DNA of 64,000 bases. Origin: Listronotus oregonensis (taxonomy: Eukaryota; Arthropoda; Insecta; Coleoptera; Curculionidae). Position 1 is the stretch's first letter. Each line of letters starts with the position of its first letter. Below, in pieces: positions 1 to 10,579 of this stretch. The translations under genes were made by a program, and so were the position numbers. The stretch lies in the NCBI GenBank assembly GCA_019359885.1, contig JAHBCN010002971.1, positions 1 to 64,000 of the forward strand. Direction: 5' to 3'. The notes under the pieces are model-generated. The model saw only the letters and a list, made by a program, of their open reading frames with translations. It did no database searches and was not told the DNA's origin.

Positions 1-12
1 TTTTAATTTTAT

Positions 13-208
13 TCAGTAAATCCCAAACGGTCTGCTCCAGTGCGAGTCTAACATCTTGCAGCATCGCGAGTAACTTCTGCAGGCCTGGTCTACTCCCAAA
101 TTTTTGGCAGCCGCCAACATTTGATCTTCCACTTCGCACACACCAAAACCCAGGCCAGCGTCTAATGCATGGAAAGAGGGGGACGAGAGGACTGCTGCGA
201 AATGTTGC
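13..208 (-). CDS. BTB-domain gene, most downstream exon seen
   Basis: Read on the minus strand, a pyrimidine-rich acceptor ending in AG precedes an exon that starts at 208 with one base completing a split Arg codon from the exon at 740-622. The reading frame gives a 64-residue segment beginning QHFAAVLSSPSF, with LAAAKNLGVDQACRSY in the middle, ending in a stop at 15-13. The text up to about residue 45 looks like a real helical repeat-type C-terminal region. After that a second frame stays open to the window edge and also looks protein-like (QDVRLALEQTVWDLL). Either the exon has a donor I cannot place, or one base is missing or extra near 90, or the stop is genuine. The gene may continue left of the window. 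The phase match supports the exon strongly; its 3' end is uncertain. Confidence 0.65.
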
Positions 209-621
209 CTAAATGGAAAGTTTTCATATTATATCCATATAACTAATACAATTTCAAAAGTTCTAATTTAACATTAGTGTTTTAAAATAGCGAATAAATA
301 GTTTAGTTATTAAAAAGAAAGAGAGTCACCGAAGAGAAAGGCAAGGCACATAGTTCATTGGTGTGCAGTTCTATAATTATAGTGGTCACGTGCGTCACGT
401 AATTAACAATGAAAACTCTGTTTTTGAGACACCCTGTATATTTACCAAAACTGTCAATAAAATTAGTGTTTCCAAACACACATTTTTTAATGTTAAGTTT
501 TTTCTGTATCATATACAGGGGCAGAGATATTTAGAGTATAAATAGAGTTGGGACAGCTTATATAGTTATAGTTGGTACATTTAGTAGCCGCAGACTTGCA
601 TCGATAGTTACTACAATTTAC

Positions 622-740
622 CTGTGATACAAATGACAAGCATCTGACAATTGGAGAACCAACTGAGTGACAGGTTCCGCCCACCTCATAGTCGGCAGTG
701 TTGCCAAAACTTTATCACAAGCAGTCATTGTATCTAAAAC
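622..740 (-). CDS. BTB-domain gene exon
   Basis: This 119-nt exon lies between an acceptor read as ttgttttag and a donor read as CAG|gtaaatt on the minus strand. It encodes 39 residues plus two bases. Conserved-looking text is CDKVLATLPTMRWAEPV. The acceptor choice matters: a second AG seven bases downstream would put a stop in frame, whereas the upstream AG restores VLDT and keeps phase 0 with the preceding exon at 2193-2000. It ends AG, joined by G of the next exon to make Arg. No BTB core lies here; it is part of the region following the BTB fold. Confidence 0.8.
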
Positions 741-1378
741 CTAAAACAAAAATAAATAGTAAACCACCTAGAATGTGCTAAAAAAAATAGATGTGCTGTT
801 ATCATTCATATGTATATGTATATGCGAAGCGTTTGGCAACTAATTATTCTTGTAAACTTCCAACAACAAATAACATCTACGCATGGTTTTTTTTAGTTAA
901 GTAAAACATCATCACCAAAATAATATTAACAAAAACACACTATTAAACAAAATAACATAAAAAATTGTACTAAGAAAAAACTCTCAAATAATATTAATCA
1001 AACAACTTTTAGATGCAAAAGTAAAAATCAAAAGGAACTTTTCTCGAGAAAACTACTAATTGTAATGAAGTAAAAAAAAAGGCATCAGTTTTTGTATTTT
1101 TCGAATTGGCAAAAAATTTTGCCAATTTAATAAACAAAGGATTTCTCTTTTGGAAACTACACTTAGCACCCATAATAAGGCATTATTTATGTGCTGGTAT
1201 TGCTTTTATAATTGATTCTGAAAACATACAGAACTTTGATAATGATCCTTATCCTTATCCTTGATTTGAAACAATAAATATCTTTATAAATAGTCCTTAC
1301 ATAATTCAGTCAACCATTTCAACAATAGGTAATAAAAATTTGCACTAATAAACTAGAACACAAATATATAAAAATTTT
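741..1378. other. Intronic AT-rich stretch
   Basis: Part of the intron between host exons at 2000 and 740. I see no gene or clear repeat. Confidence 0.5.
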
Positions 1379-1850
1379 AAGTTGAGTTTCTACAGGCAAG
1401 AGCGGACTCCATTGCAGCTAGATTTGTTTTCAACAACCCCTACACAATCAACACAAAAGGAACAATATGGAAATATCGAAGAGCGAAGAGATGCCTTACA
1501 ATGTCCAGAAGGTACTTTCCAGTATTAACGGGCGTTCTAACTGGCCACTGCGGGCTACAAGGACACCTTTTCAAAATGGGTTTAACTGACAGAGAAATAT
1601 GCAGAGGCTGTGAACAAGAAAATGAGACCATGGAACACATTCTTTGCTATTGTCTCGCCTTAACATTTAAACGAAACTCCATGCTGGGCACAAGCTGGCC
1701 TCCATTAGCGGAAATTAGGAAGATTCCACATAGAGACGTCGTTAATTATATTAAATCAATAGGCTGGACGACGCAGTAAATCTCCCATCTACAAGAGGAA
1801 GTACAAAGGACCTACTGAGGTCTAGGTGCTGTGGTATTACCAGCCTCTGG
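1379..1850 (+). pseudogene. LINE ORF2 C-terminal fragment (zinc-finger tail)
   Basis: The plus strand codes for the C-terminal end of a non-LTR retrotransposon polyprotein. Visible text is LTGVLTGHCGLQGHLFKMGL, then ICRGCEQENETMEHILCYC. The order HC...H...CxxC...H...C is the zinc-binding tail of jockey- and R1-type LINEs that follows the RNase H or reverse transcriptase region. The fragment ends at a TAA near 1779 and lacks the catalytic domains, as expected of a 5'-truncated copy. It lies in the intron between the host exons at 2000 and 740, in the opposite orientation to the host gene. Confidence 0.75.
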
Positions 1851-1999
1851 AACTTTTAGATCAGATCAAAAAGGATATGTTAAAGATCTAAACACACAAA
1901 TATCCTACAAAAACACACAAACCCAATGCAAATTTTTAAAAACTCAGGTTTTTACCAACCCTGAGACATTAGTTTAACGAAGCTTTAAGTAACTCTTAC

Positions 2000-2193
2000 C
2001 TTATCCGGAGACATGTGTACAACATGTTGTTGATAACATTTTTCTCTAAGCTCTCTTGGCAAGCTGGCAAATGCTCTACTGGGCCAAATTCTCACAAAAT
2101 GCTGAGTAATCCACTGTAAACACTTCTGATATAGGTCGTCCAGTCCGTAGGCTGCCGATAATGGAAGAACTTCTAGTACGCCTGTACAACAAC
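2000..2193 (-). CDS. BTB-domain gene exon
   Basis: This 194-nt exon is bounded by tttgtag| and |gtaagagtt on the minus strand. The first two bases complete a Gly codon begun in the exon at 2466-2277, and 64 codons follow, ending in phase 0. Visible text includes VLEVLPLSAAYGLDDLY, LQWITQHFVRIWPSRAF and LPRELREKCYQQHVVHMS, which is a BACK-like helical region following a BTB fold. Only an 83-bp intron separates it from the previous exon, in contrast to the multi-kilobase introns upstream. No stops or frameshifts occur, consistent with a functional gene. Confidence 0.88.
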
Positions 2194-2276
2194 CTACAAA
2201 TAAAATTAAGCCTTATTTAAAAAGTATTTAAACATATTTTTTTGACTGAACAACTCTAAAAGTTCACAAGTCATAC

Positions 2277-2466
2277 CTGCACAAGGCTTATGGAAATTAT
2301 GGCAGTGCCTCTGTTTCAAAGCGTGCTCCACAACTTCCTTAAGGCCCTCAAGTCCGAGCATATCAGCCAAAGAGGCCAATTCCACCAAGCTAATCGAGTC
2401 TGGAACGTGCGCAGCACCACTGTAGATATGGCATAAGGAAAAATAAACGGATTCGTAGGAGAAACC
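2277..2466 (-). CDS. BTB-domain gene exon, C-terminal half of BTB fold
   Basis: This 190-nt exon starts right after a tttttag acceptor with GGT and ends with one base of a Gly codon before |gtatgactt. It encodes GFSYESVYFSLCHIYSGAAH followed by VPDSISLVELASLADML, LEGLKEVVEHAL and a Cys/His-rich CHNFHKPCAG. The pattern of helix, LADMLGLEGL and the following helix is the usual second half of a BTB/POZ fold. It joins in phase 0 to the exon at 9696-9489, ending ISLQ. The 7.0-kb intron upstream (9488-2467) holds foldback elements and a complete mariner. Confidence 0.88.
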
Positions 2467-3649
2467 CTAAAAAGGAAAATAAATTTCTATAGTGTGCATG
2501 AATTTTAAAAGAGAAAACCAGGATATGCCGGATAGTGTATCCGATTCGAGGATAAAAAGACCTCTGTATTCGTATTGCTTACTTTTTAGCAGATCTTTTA
2601 CATTTCAATTTTATTAAGTATAGATGAAAGCCTTCTCCGCCAGGCGGGGCAATATTAAGTAGCCTCTGTCTCCGAAGACGTCTTCCCTCGGCAACGGTAA
2701 AAAAAACTTTTTTGCTCCTATTTTTGTCCCGGGGCGAAATTCAAAAACGGGCTTCGTTAGGTTCTAGTCACTGCTAAAGACTACCTACTATATTTGTTAC
2801 AAATAAATATTTTTGTTATTATAATACAAAGTTTAAATTAAGCTATTATCTGACTAGGTACATATTTTTATTATATTTTCTTTAATATCTAGTTTTTTCA
2901 TGTTAACCTAAAAGTTTTTTGACATAAACGTAAAATGGAAGCTTTATCTCTTACCATTAGAAATATTTCCTTACTTGGACATCCTATAGAAAAGGAAGTA
3001 AAAGTTGGCCAAATCAATTAATCATCGCTTTTGATCAGAACCCATAAGCACCCTTTTAAACAAGTTTCGGTAGATAAAATACTCATTAGTTGGAATATTA
3101 TCCTATTTTTTTGCTTAGATAAGCAAAGTACATTTTTATCTACATTAACAACCAGTCGAAGTAGTCTTATCAAAATAATTACCATAATCTAAAATCTGGA
3201 CCTTCTTAAATTTAAAGACAAACTAAAAGGAATATTCACAAAACGAAGAAAAAATAATTCTGTGAAAGTTATTTACTTGTCATAATTTAGTTCCAATGAT
3301 CATATATCTAAAAATTAATTTTTAGAATGGCTCTGGTTTGAATTTGACATATAAAAATCTAATTACCATGACGATATGTCCATAAGAAAAATTTATAGCA
3401 GTATTTACCTCCGTAAAGATGTAAAAGAATCGAGATATGCCCCTCTCAGAAAGTTCCGGAACATTTTTAAATACATAAAATGTAAAAAGATTTTCTACCA
3501 GATAGGTTTTTGAAATCGCAAAATCATTGCGCTTGTGGGAAAAAGAAATAAACAAAAAAAGGCAGAAAAGAAGTAGTTATTGGGGCATTTTTGAATTCTT
3601 TAAATTTTTTTTCTGAAAATATATTCAAAAAAAACATTATAATAATTAA

Positions 3650-4440
3650 AGGTCACGTTAAATTTCGTTAAGCTCGGTTTGATGGGTTTTGTGTAATAAT
3701 TTTCAATCCAAAATTCGTTTGAAAAATATTGACAATTTTGCAAATGATTAGAGTCCAGAATAATAAACTTAAACATTTGATTTTTGACATATACTGTGAG
3801 ATCTAAGCAATCTCAAGCTTTAAAATATTTTTTTCCTAATGGAAATTGGATCATTTAGGCGTCTTCAGCAATTGTTTAAAGTTATGAACAAAATTTTTGC
3901 CTATAAAGAAATCGACTATCTCCACGAATTTTCATTAAACGTTTTTACTAAAAATATGGTTTGAAAGTACTCTTAAAGACAATTAATTTAGTATATCGAA
4001 ATCGTCAATCGGTCAATGAGTTGCGAATCTATAAACAATAATAAATATCAACTTGTCAACTTCTCGCATATATGGTTTATATGGAATTATTATTTTATTA
4101 TTATTCCTATTTTTGTAAAAGGATGATTTCAGAGCAAAAAAATATGTTCTTTTATTTATTTAAACAAAAATTGTTTAAACATTTTTTGCCCCTAGTAGTT
4201 GTCCAAAACTTTAAACAATTGCTGAGCCCAAATGATACGATTTTAATTATTCTAAAAATGTTTAAAACCTTAAAATCTTTAGTATATGCGAAAAAATCAA
4301 ATTAATAAGCTCAATATTTGGACTTTACCCAATTTGCAAAATTGTATATTAAAAAAATGGAATGCAAATTATTGTACAAAAAATTATTAAACGGATTTGA
4401 ACGAAATTTGGCATAACGTTTCATTGTAAATACGATGCTA
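3650..4440. repeat. Old foldback (inverted-repeat) element
   Basis: The two halves are imperfect inverted copies. A block around 3868-3905 (cagcaattgtttaaagtt) reappears inverted around 4200-4228, and the outer part around 3665-3700 matches the inverse of 4385-4425. The match is patchy, so the copy is old. No transposase text was seen. It resembles the non-autonomous foldback elements elsewhere in the window. Confidence 0.55.
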
Positions 4441-4671
4441 CGATGAAACGTGGCCAAATATGGAGGTCGTTTGGGTATTAAAAGGGTCCAAAAAATCCAG
4501 CAAAAACTATATATTTTTTGACTTGTTTTTTTGTTTTTTGCTATGCATCAATCAAGCGTAATACATTTTGTGATTTTTAATTAAATCTTAGAAGTGGAAA
4601 ATTTTGTTACGAAACTTTCATCTTTCAACAATTTTTTTCTACAACCAGCACTAACAAAGTTATGGGCGGTT

Positions 4672-5080
4672 TAAGTAATAAAAAAAGTTTTGTTTTACAT
4701 AGCTTTAAAGAGCAAATCACGTAGGTAACGTCCCCCATTCTCGATACATTGAGTAAACCGATTTCTGGCGCTTCTCATGACACTTTCAAGCATAGCAGGC
4801 GTTATGTAGGCAATTTCTTCCTGGATGTTATTCTTTAAATCTTAAAGTTTCCTTGGACGGTTCACATAAACACGGAATTTTAAAAAACCCCATAGAAAAA
4901 AATTACAAGCGGATAAATCGGGAGATTATGCCGGCCATTGCAAATCGCCCCTGATCAAAAAAGGGAGTTATGCTGCCGCGCCAGAAATCGGTTTACTCGA
5001 TGTATCGAGAATGGGGGACGTCACCTACGTAATTTGCTCTTCAAAGCTATGTAAAACAAAACTTTATTTATGTACCAACA
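4672..5080. repeat. Foldback element carrying a mariner end
   Basis: The arms 4672-4770 and about 4978-5080 are inverted copies (for example tttgttttacatagcttt and its complement). A motif GTTATGCTGCCGC occurs at about 4967 and again at about 5143, probably a terminal motif of the same family. Between the arms lies a minus-strand transposase fragment. Confidence 0.6.
4725..4955 (-). pseudogene. Mariner-type transposase C-terminal fragment
   Basis: Read on the minus strand: a WPA block, SPDLSACNFFLWGFLK, then VYVNRPRKL, NNIQEEIAYITPAMLESV and RFTQCIENGGRYLRDLL. This is the end of an IS630/Tc1/mariner transposase, including the last catalytic motif, which is normally DL(S/T)xxDFFLWG. The catalytic Asp has become Asn (SACN), and there are in-frame stops after WPA and RKL. 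The copy is dead. The last 25 or so codons are duplicated in inverse orientation at about 4980-5040. Confidence 0.75.
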
Positions 5081-6597
5081 TTGTAAAAACCAAATTAAAA
5101 CTTTCTGCTTCATACAATGCGTTTTAAGTTTTGAAAAAAGGAAGTTATGCTGCCGCACCCCGTACTATTAAGTGTTGTTACCATTTTGTATTTTCTATTT
5201 TAAACGGGAAATTTTCTTATATAATTTAAACTAATTCTGTTATAACTAAAAATGAATACGAATTTCTTTTTATTGATACGTATATCAAAAATAATAACAA
5301 GATTTCAAAAAAAAACAACAAAAAGGCGCCCCATTAAGAAAATGATAATTTTATGTCGTATTTCTCTTGCTTTAATTTAAATAATTTTTTTAAGGGTTCT
5401 TTGGGATACTACGGAATAAATACACAAAACAGATATTTCATATTTCTTTTTTACTACTCGTTAGACAACCTGTAATATTTTAATATATAAAGATATTTAT
5501 TGCTATTATTAATATAAGGTAATCACAGATAACTGTAAAAGTTAGGTCATCTATCTAACAAACATCCAAAAATTTATACAGATCTTTTAAGACTTTACTT
5601 AAGGCAAAAACAGAAATTGTAAAAATAAATTAATTACCTAAATAGTATTTTTTTTACATGCAATGGCGTAAACAAAGCAATTTGTTACACTGCATTTAAA
5701 TTATAGCTTTTAATTAAATTAAATATGTGAAGTAGGCATTTTTCTGCACGTTCTTAATGTTCTTTTATCTTTATAGTACCATTAAAATATTTTTTAAACT
5801 TTTATTGGTCATTATAAACCAGATTGTTTTCGTGCTTCAAATAATTGATTTTAGTGAAATGACTGATATTAATAAAAGTCTGGAAACGATTTATAATCTT
5901 AAAAAGAATAAGTTTAAATTAAAATATGGAACAAAAATAACATTGTTAATAACATTTTTTTATCTACAGTGACAATATACAGTGTGTCCCAAATTGGGGT
6001 ATTGGTAACTCGGGAACCATTAGAGCTACAGTGTTGGTTAAATTAGAAAGGTTTTAGACGATTTAATTGCAAAATTAAATCTGCTCTCAGATTTTATTTA
6101 TCTTTTATGGTTTTTGAGATAATTAAGAAAAACCAAAATGGTGCATTTTTAACTTTTGCCTGTAGCTCGCAAAGTACCAATTTTACGGTTTTAAGATTAC
6201 TACATTATTAAAACACTTTTTTAAGAAGAATTTAATTAAAGTAAAAATATTTTTCAAACTTTATTTGTTTTTGAGATATTTACTCAAACTTTAGATTTTC
6301 ATACGGATGCCATATTGGATTTTTACATTTTTAAAAAGAGCTCTTCAAGAGCTTTTCATTAATGTATCACAAGTCTAGGTTTTCAGATTGCTTAAGCTCT
6401 GAAAACGATAATTTTTGTTTATTTGATAGTAGGCTTAGACTAGACTGCGTAATGGCCGCCCCGTTTCATAAAAAACAAATGATACGCATCTTATAATTTA
6501 AATAATGTAAATGTCAAAATTAGCGTGCATCGTATTTCTCGTTTAGAAACGCCTTCAACAAAAATTCAAGTTTTGATTATTTTAAGTATTAATAATA

Positions 6598-7698
6598 ATG
6601 GCTCTTAATTATTCCAATGATGAAAAGGTGGATATGCTAGAAATTTATTTTAAATCTAACAAAAATACAGGAGCTGCAGCACTTGCATACAAAGAACATT
6701 TCCGGAGCGGCAACAACCTAACCAAAGACATTCTAGATTCTTAGTTACGAACTTGTTAGCCTATGGATCTTTTGTGAAGCCGAATCCCAAAACTTATACA
6801 ATAAATAATGAAGCAAGAGAGGCGATTATAATGGAAAACGTTAGAGATGATCCCACAACATCGGTTAGAAAAGTGGAAGAACAGACAACAATTCCTAAGT
6901 CATCTGTGCATCGGTCTTTTAAAAAACACCGTTTTCATCCATACAAACCACGTATTGTTCAGGGTCTTCATGAATGATTCAATAGACGAATCACCTTTAG
7001 TCAATGGTTTATTATTAAATGTCAACAGATACCCAATTTCCAATCCAAGGTTCTCTGGACAGACGAAACCCAGTTTACAAATTGTGGAATTTTTAATAGG
7101 CACAATTATCACTGCTGGGATACAGAAAATCCACATAATTTAGAAGAAAGACGGCTACAAACAAGGTTTGGCTTTAATGTCTGGTGTGGCATCATAGGTA
7201 ATTTAAAATGCACCTTTAATTTACGTCTCACAATTAGATAAAACATTTTTTTTTCTGTTTTAGACAACCGTTTAATTGGACCATTTATTTTTGAAGAAAC
7301 TCTGAATGGAGATAGGTATTTGCTACTCCTGCAAGAACAGATTTTACCGGCCATTATAAATACAGTTCCGCTAAATAAAATGAATAATTTGTGGTTCCAG
7401 CAAGACGAATGTCCAGCGCACAGTACCAGGAAGGTGATGGAGGTCTTTAGAAATACCTTTAATGACAACATAATCTCTAATAATGGGCCAATTGCTTGGC
7501 CAGCTAGATCACCGGACATCACACCCTCAGATTTTTACCTATGGGGACACGCAAAAAATGAGGTGTACGAGTTTTCTCCGCCCGAAATTAGGCTGGAATT
7601 AGAACACAGGGTACGGGGATGTGTTTGCTTCCATCAACCGAAACACGTTACGCCGAGTAACCCGCAGGGTACGGATGCGTATCGTTTGTTTTTTATGA
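6598..7698 (+). pseudogene. DD41D transposase, degraded, with one intron
   Basis: The reading starts at ATG 6598 (MALNYSNDEKVDMLEIYF), an N-terminal helix-turn-helix. A single-base loss near 6702 shifts the frame. It resumes as LLAYGSFVKPNPKTYTI, then KSSVHRSFKKHRFHPYKP. An in-frame TGA lies at 6973-6975. Catalytic motifs follow: WTDETQFTN (first Asp), WFQQDECPAHS (second Asp) and SPDITPSDFYLWG (third Asp), with 41 residues between the second and third. A further shift near 7617 leads to a basic C-terminus, TLRRVTRRVRMRI, ending at TGA 7696-7698 inside the right inverted repeat. All three catalytic Asp residues remain, but the gene needs several repairs, so this copy is inactive. Confidence 0.85.
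7198..7263 (+). other. 66-bp intron within the transposase
   Basis: The sequence ATCATAG|gtaattt ... ttctgttttag|ACAACC interrupts the transposase between NVWCGII and NRLIGPFIFEE. Removing the 66 bases restores the frame exactly (G|AC makes Asp), and the segment contains a stop and a pyrimidine tract before its AG. This is what a spliceosomal intron looks like; introns occur in a minority of mariner-type elements. Confidence 0.75.
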
Positions 7699-8933
7699 AA
7701 CGGGGCGGCCATTACGCAGTCTAGTCTAAGCCTACTATCAAATAAACAAAAATTATCGTTTTTAGAGCTTAAGCAATCTAAAAACCTAGACTTGTGATAC
7801 ACCAATGAAAAGCTCTTGAAGAGCTCTTTTCAAAAATATAAGAATCCAATATGGCGTCCGTATGAAATTCCAAAGTTTGAGTAAATATCTCAAAGACAAA
7901 TAAAGTTAGAAAAATATTTTTACTTAAATTAAATTCTTCTTAAAAAAGTGTTCTAATGTAGTCATCTTAAAACCGTAAAATTGGTAGCTTGCGAGCTACA
8001 GGCAAAAGTTAAAAATGCACCATTTTGGTTTTTCTTAATTATCTCAAAAACCATAAAAGATAAATAAAATCTGAAAGCAGATTTAATTTTGCAATTAAAT
8101 TGTTTAAAACTTTCCTAATTTAACCAACACTGTAGCTCTAATGGTTTCCGAGTTACCAATACATGTAGGCCCAATTTGGGACACACTGTAGAGTAATTAA
8201 CAAATAATCTCATTTTAATAACATTTTGTAAGCGAACTAATTTTTAGCCCAGTAAAAAATGAATAAATTGTCACCCTACAACTTATCTTGCCGTTTTTGG
8301 GCCAACTAAAATTTTAAAAACTTCTGCTAAGTTATATCGCTAGTCCCCAAAATGTACAAACAGAAAAACTTCATCTCTTACGGTTTTCTCAATACCTCGT
8401 AAATACAACCAAATTCGCCACTCTGTACCGGGTGTCCAAATAAGAAAAGACGTCGGCTGTATCTCGAAAACTATGTATGGCACAGAGTTGGAAAAAATTA
8501 TATTTAGTAAAAATGGCCAAGACAATTGCCGAAATTTTTTTAAAGTTTCTAAAACTACTGCGAGATGGCACAACTGCAACGGTAAATTAAAAAACCTAGT
8601 TTTTCTCCAAAATTAGCTAGTATTAGGTACAAGTTTAGTAACATCAGCAAAAACGCTAACCAATTCTGCATCAGTTTGGTTAAAGACTTTTTGTCGTACT
8701 TTAAGGGTGGGGGAAGATGATAAATAATGCAACTTTCAAGTAGCTCTATCTCCTCCATAGTATTTTATCAAAAGTGGTTCAAGTGGGTACTCGTTTGAAA
8801 GAATAATTTAAAGCTCTTTTAATTGCAGTCCTTTTTGGTGTTGGCTAGTTTGTAGTTTACCAACTAGAGAGCGTTGTTTAAGGAAAACTCGGTTTTTTGA
8901 AATTTTCTAGAAAAAGTTAAATACGACGATATA

Positions 8934-9108
8934 CAGGGTGATTCATGAGGCAATGTCAATACCTTAGGTACGTAGTCAGGGTCCAAAAATAAACATAAAA
9001 GTCTATACAAATATGGGTCCGCAAGGCCTTCGTTTCCGAGATACTGTTATGTATGGCACATAGTTGACATGTACCTGAATTTTTGACATTTCCTCATGAA
9101 TCACCCTG
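8934..9108. mobile_element. Miniature element, CAGGGTGATTCATGAGG TIR
   Basis: A 175-bp element flanked by TA, starting CAGGGTGATTCATGAGG and ending with its inverse (CCTCATGAATCACCCTG). No coding capacity. It is a mariner-related MITE by TIR and target. Confidence 0.8.
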
Positions 9109-9119
9109 TATATTGTACT

Positions 9120-9488
9120 CTTTGTGACAGAGTAGAAGAATAATTACTGTAAAGTAAAAAAAAATACGGTATCCCCAAATGCTACAGATTGTAGTTTAAA
9201 AGACAATAGAACTTTTCTAGGCTTTAACGACACACTGTATACTAGCACAAATAAATATAATAAATCACTGTGATTTGATGGTGCGGCACCGTTGTCCATA
9301 CTTTCTTAAATGTATAAACATATCTCAGTGAAAGTTTTGTTGTTGTGATCGAATGTATCATTAGTCTTAATTAATAATTTATTGCAATGTTCAATTATTT
9401 TTTAGTATTATTCAGGGTGGGTAATAAATTAATAAGTGCTATGTTAATATGGTTTATTTGACTTGGTTAATGCAAGGAAGTAACTTAC
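9120..9488. other. Intronic stretch
   Basis: Start of the 7-kb intron of the BTB gene. It contains ggtgcggcaccgttgtcca at about 9281, similar to the GTGCGGCAGCATAAC family end at 5.1 kb; otherwise nothing recognised. Confidence 0.4.
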
Positions 9489-9696
9489 CTGCAGAGAAAT
9501 TATATTGCCCGACTTCTCAAGCCAGTTGCCGCTAAGTAATGCAGCAAAATATTGACATCTAGATGCCAAAATGCACTTGTGGGCTTTAAGCTTGTGACCG
9601 TCGACTTCAACAACCACGTCGGGACCGATTTCTTCAAGGAACATTCGCAGGAGGTCAGTACCCAATCGACGGACTGCCTTCTTTGGTTGGGAAACA
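9489..9696 (-). CDS. BTB/POZ-domain protein exon (BTBD8-like family)
   Basis: This exon holds the diagnostic first half of a BTB/POZ domain: RRLGTDLLRMFLEEIGPDV, then VVVEVDGHKLKAHKCILASR, CQYFAALLSGNW and LEKSGNIISLQ. BTB domains are protein-interaction modules, often adaptors. The exon begins with one base after a ttttttttag acceptor and ends at CAG|gtaagtta. Its first base completes the AG left by the exon at 28065-27839, so the splice is phase-consistent across an 18.1-kb intron. With the exons at 2466-2277, 2193-2000, 740-622 and 208-13 it gives one continuous protein of more than 300 residues without internal stops. The overall text resembles the BTBD8-like family of insects from memory, without alignment. 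Its function here cannot be read from the sequence. Confidence 0.88.
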
Positions 9697-10304
9697 CTAA
9701 AAAAAACAATGTGAAAAACCATGAGGGCAATTTTTTTTTATTAAAAATTATCCTTCTTTAAATATTATTATTACAATTAACATATTGCGCCTTCTTGAAA
9801 CTCTTTAAAAAATTTAGTAATATACAAGTCGTTAAATTGTTTACATATTTCGATACTAGGGACGACATAAAGTCCCCCCAACGAAGTACTGAAGATATTT
9901 GGGATGTTAGCATGACTAAGAAAATACACTAATAATACTACATACAAATGACAGCTCTAAATGTCATAGCAACAACGTGACGTCATCAATGTAATTTTTT
10001 TAATGTAAAAGAGGGTCATGTGACACCTCTTTTTAAAAGTTTTTTACATGCTGAATACAGCCACAAATTCTTAGATCCTCGCATTAAACCGCTTTTGTAA
10101 CAGCATCAATTTTTATTTTTCTCAATTTAGTAGGTTATACCTTGATTTTTATTATTTTGGGTGATATTTTCCAAGTGTAATAATTAGTTACTATGACTGT
10201 ATGCTTTCATGCCATGTTTATCAAATATATTAGTTGTCAGTTTAAAGTACTTTTATTTTAATAAAGTCAAAGTTATTCTTTTCTGGTTGTAAATGGCTTG
10301 AAAT

Positions 10305-10574
10305 CTCTAGGAGAAAAAGTCCAAGCTATTTTAATATACCGGGAGACTCATCGTAATTTGCATGCTTCTGCGAGAATGTTCAACGAACGTTTTCCAGAAC
10401 GTCCTATTGGCAGAAAATACTTTCAGACTATGGAGTCTAAGAATGGCGCATTGAATTTTGAGAAAGAATGACAGAGCGAATTGCTGCGAATCCCAAACAT
10501 GTTAAACACATTTGTCTTAGTGACGAATCTACATTTTACCTTAATGATAAAGTCAATACCCAAAAACGTAGGTA
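10305..10574 (+). pseudogene. Mariner-type transposase remnant
   Basis: The first part reads GEKVQAILIYRETHRNLHAS and RMFNERFPERPIGRKYF, an N-terminal helix-turn-helix like that of the intact copy at 23908. It stops, and the second part reads ERIAANPKHVKHICLSDES and TFYLNDKVNTQKR, the region around the first catalytic Asp (LSDEST). About 70 residues between these two parts are missing, and everything beyond is lost. Confidence 0.75.
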
Positions 10575-10579
10575 GAGTA

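Larger units (their letters stand above)
5980..8188 (+). mobile_element. DD41D mariner-type element with 0.5-kb TIRs
   Basis: The element runs from TA|CAGTGTGTCCCAAATTGG to the inverse ending at TA 8189-8190. The inverted arms, 5980-6491 and 7675-8188, are about 512 bp each, unusually long for this superfamily, and still align base by base with scattered differences. Between them lies one transposase gene broken by a few lesions and interrupted by a short intron. The TA target duplication and TIR start are typical of Tc1/mariner elements. It sits in the 7.0-kb intron of the BTB gene on the opposite strand. Confidence 0.9.

Noticed and set aside
7109..7522. 137-codon minus-strand ORF
   Set aside because: Antisense shadow of the DD41D transposase at 6598-7698.
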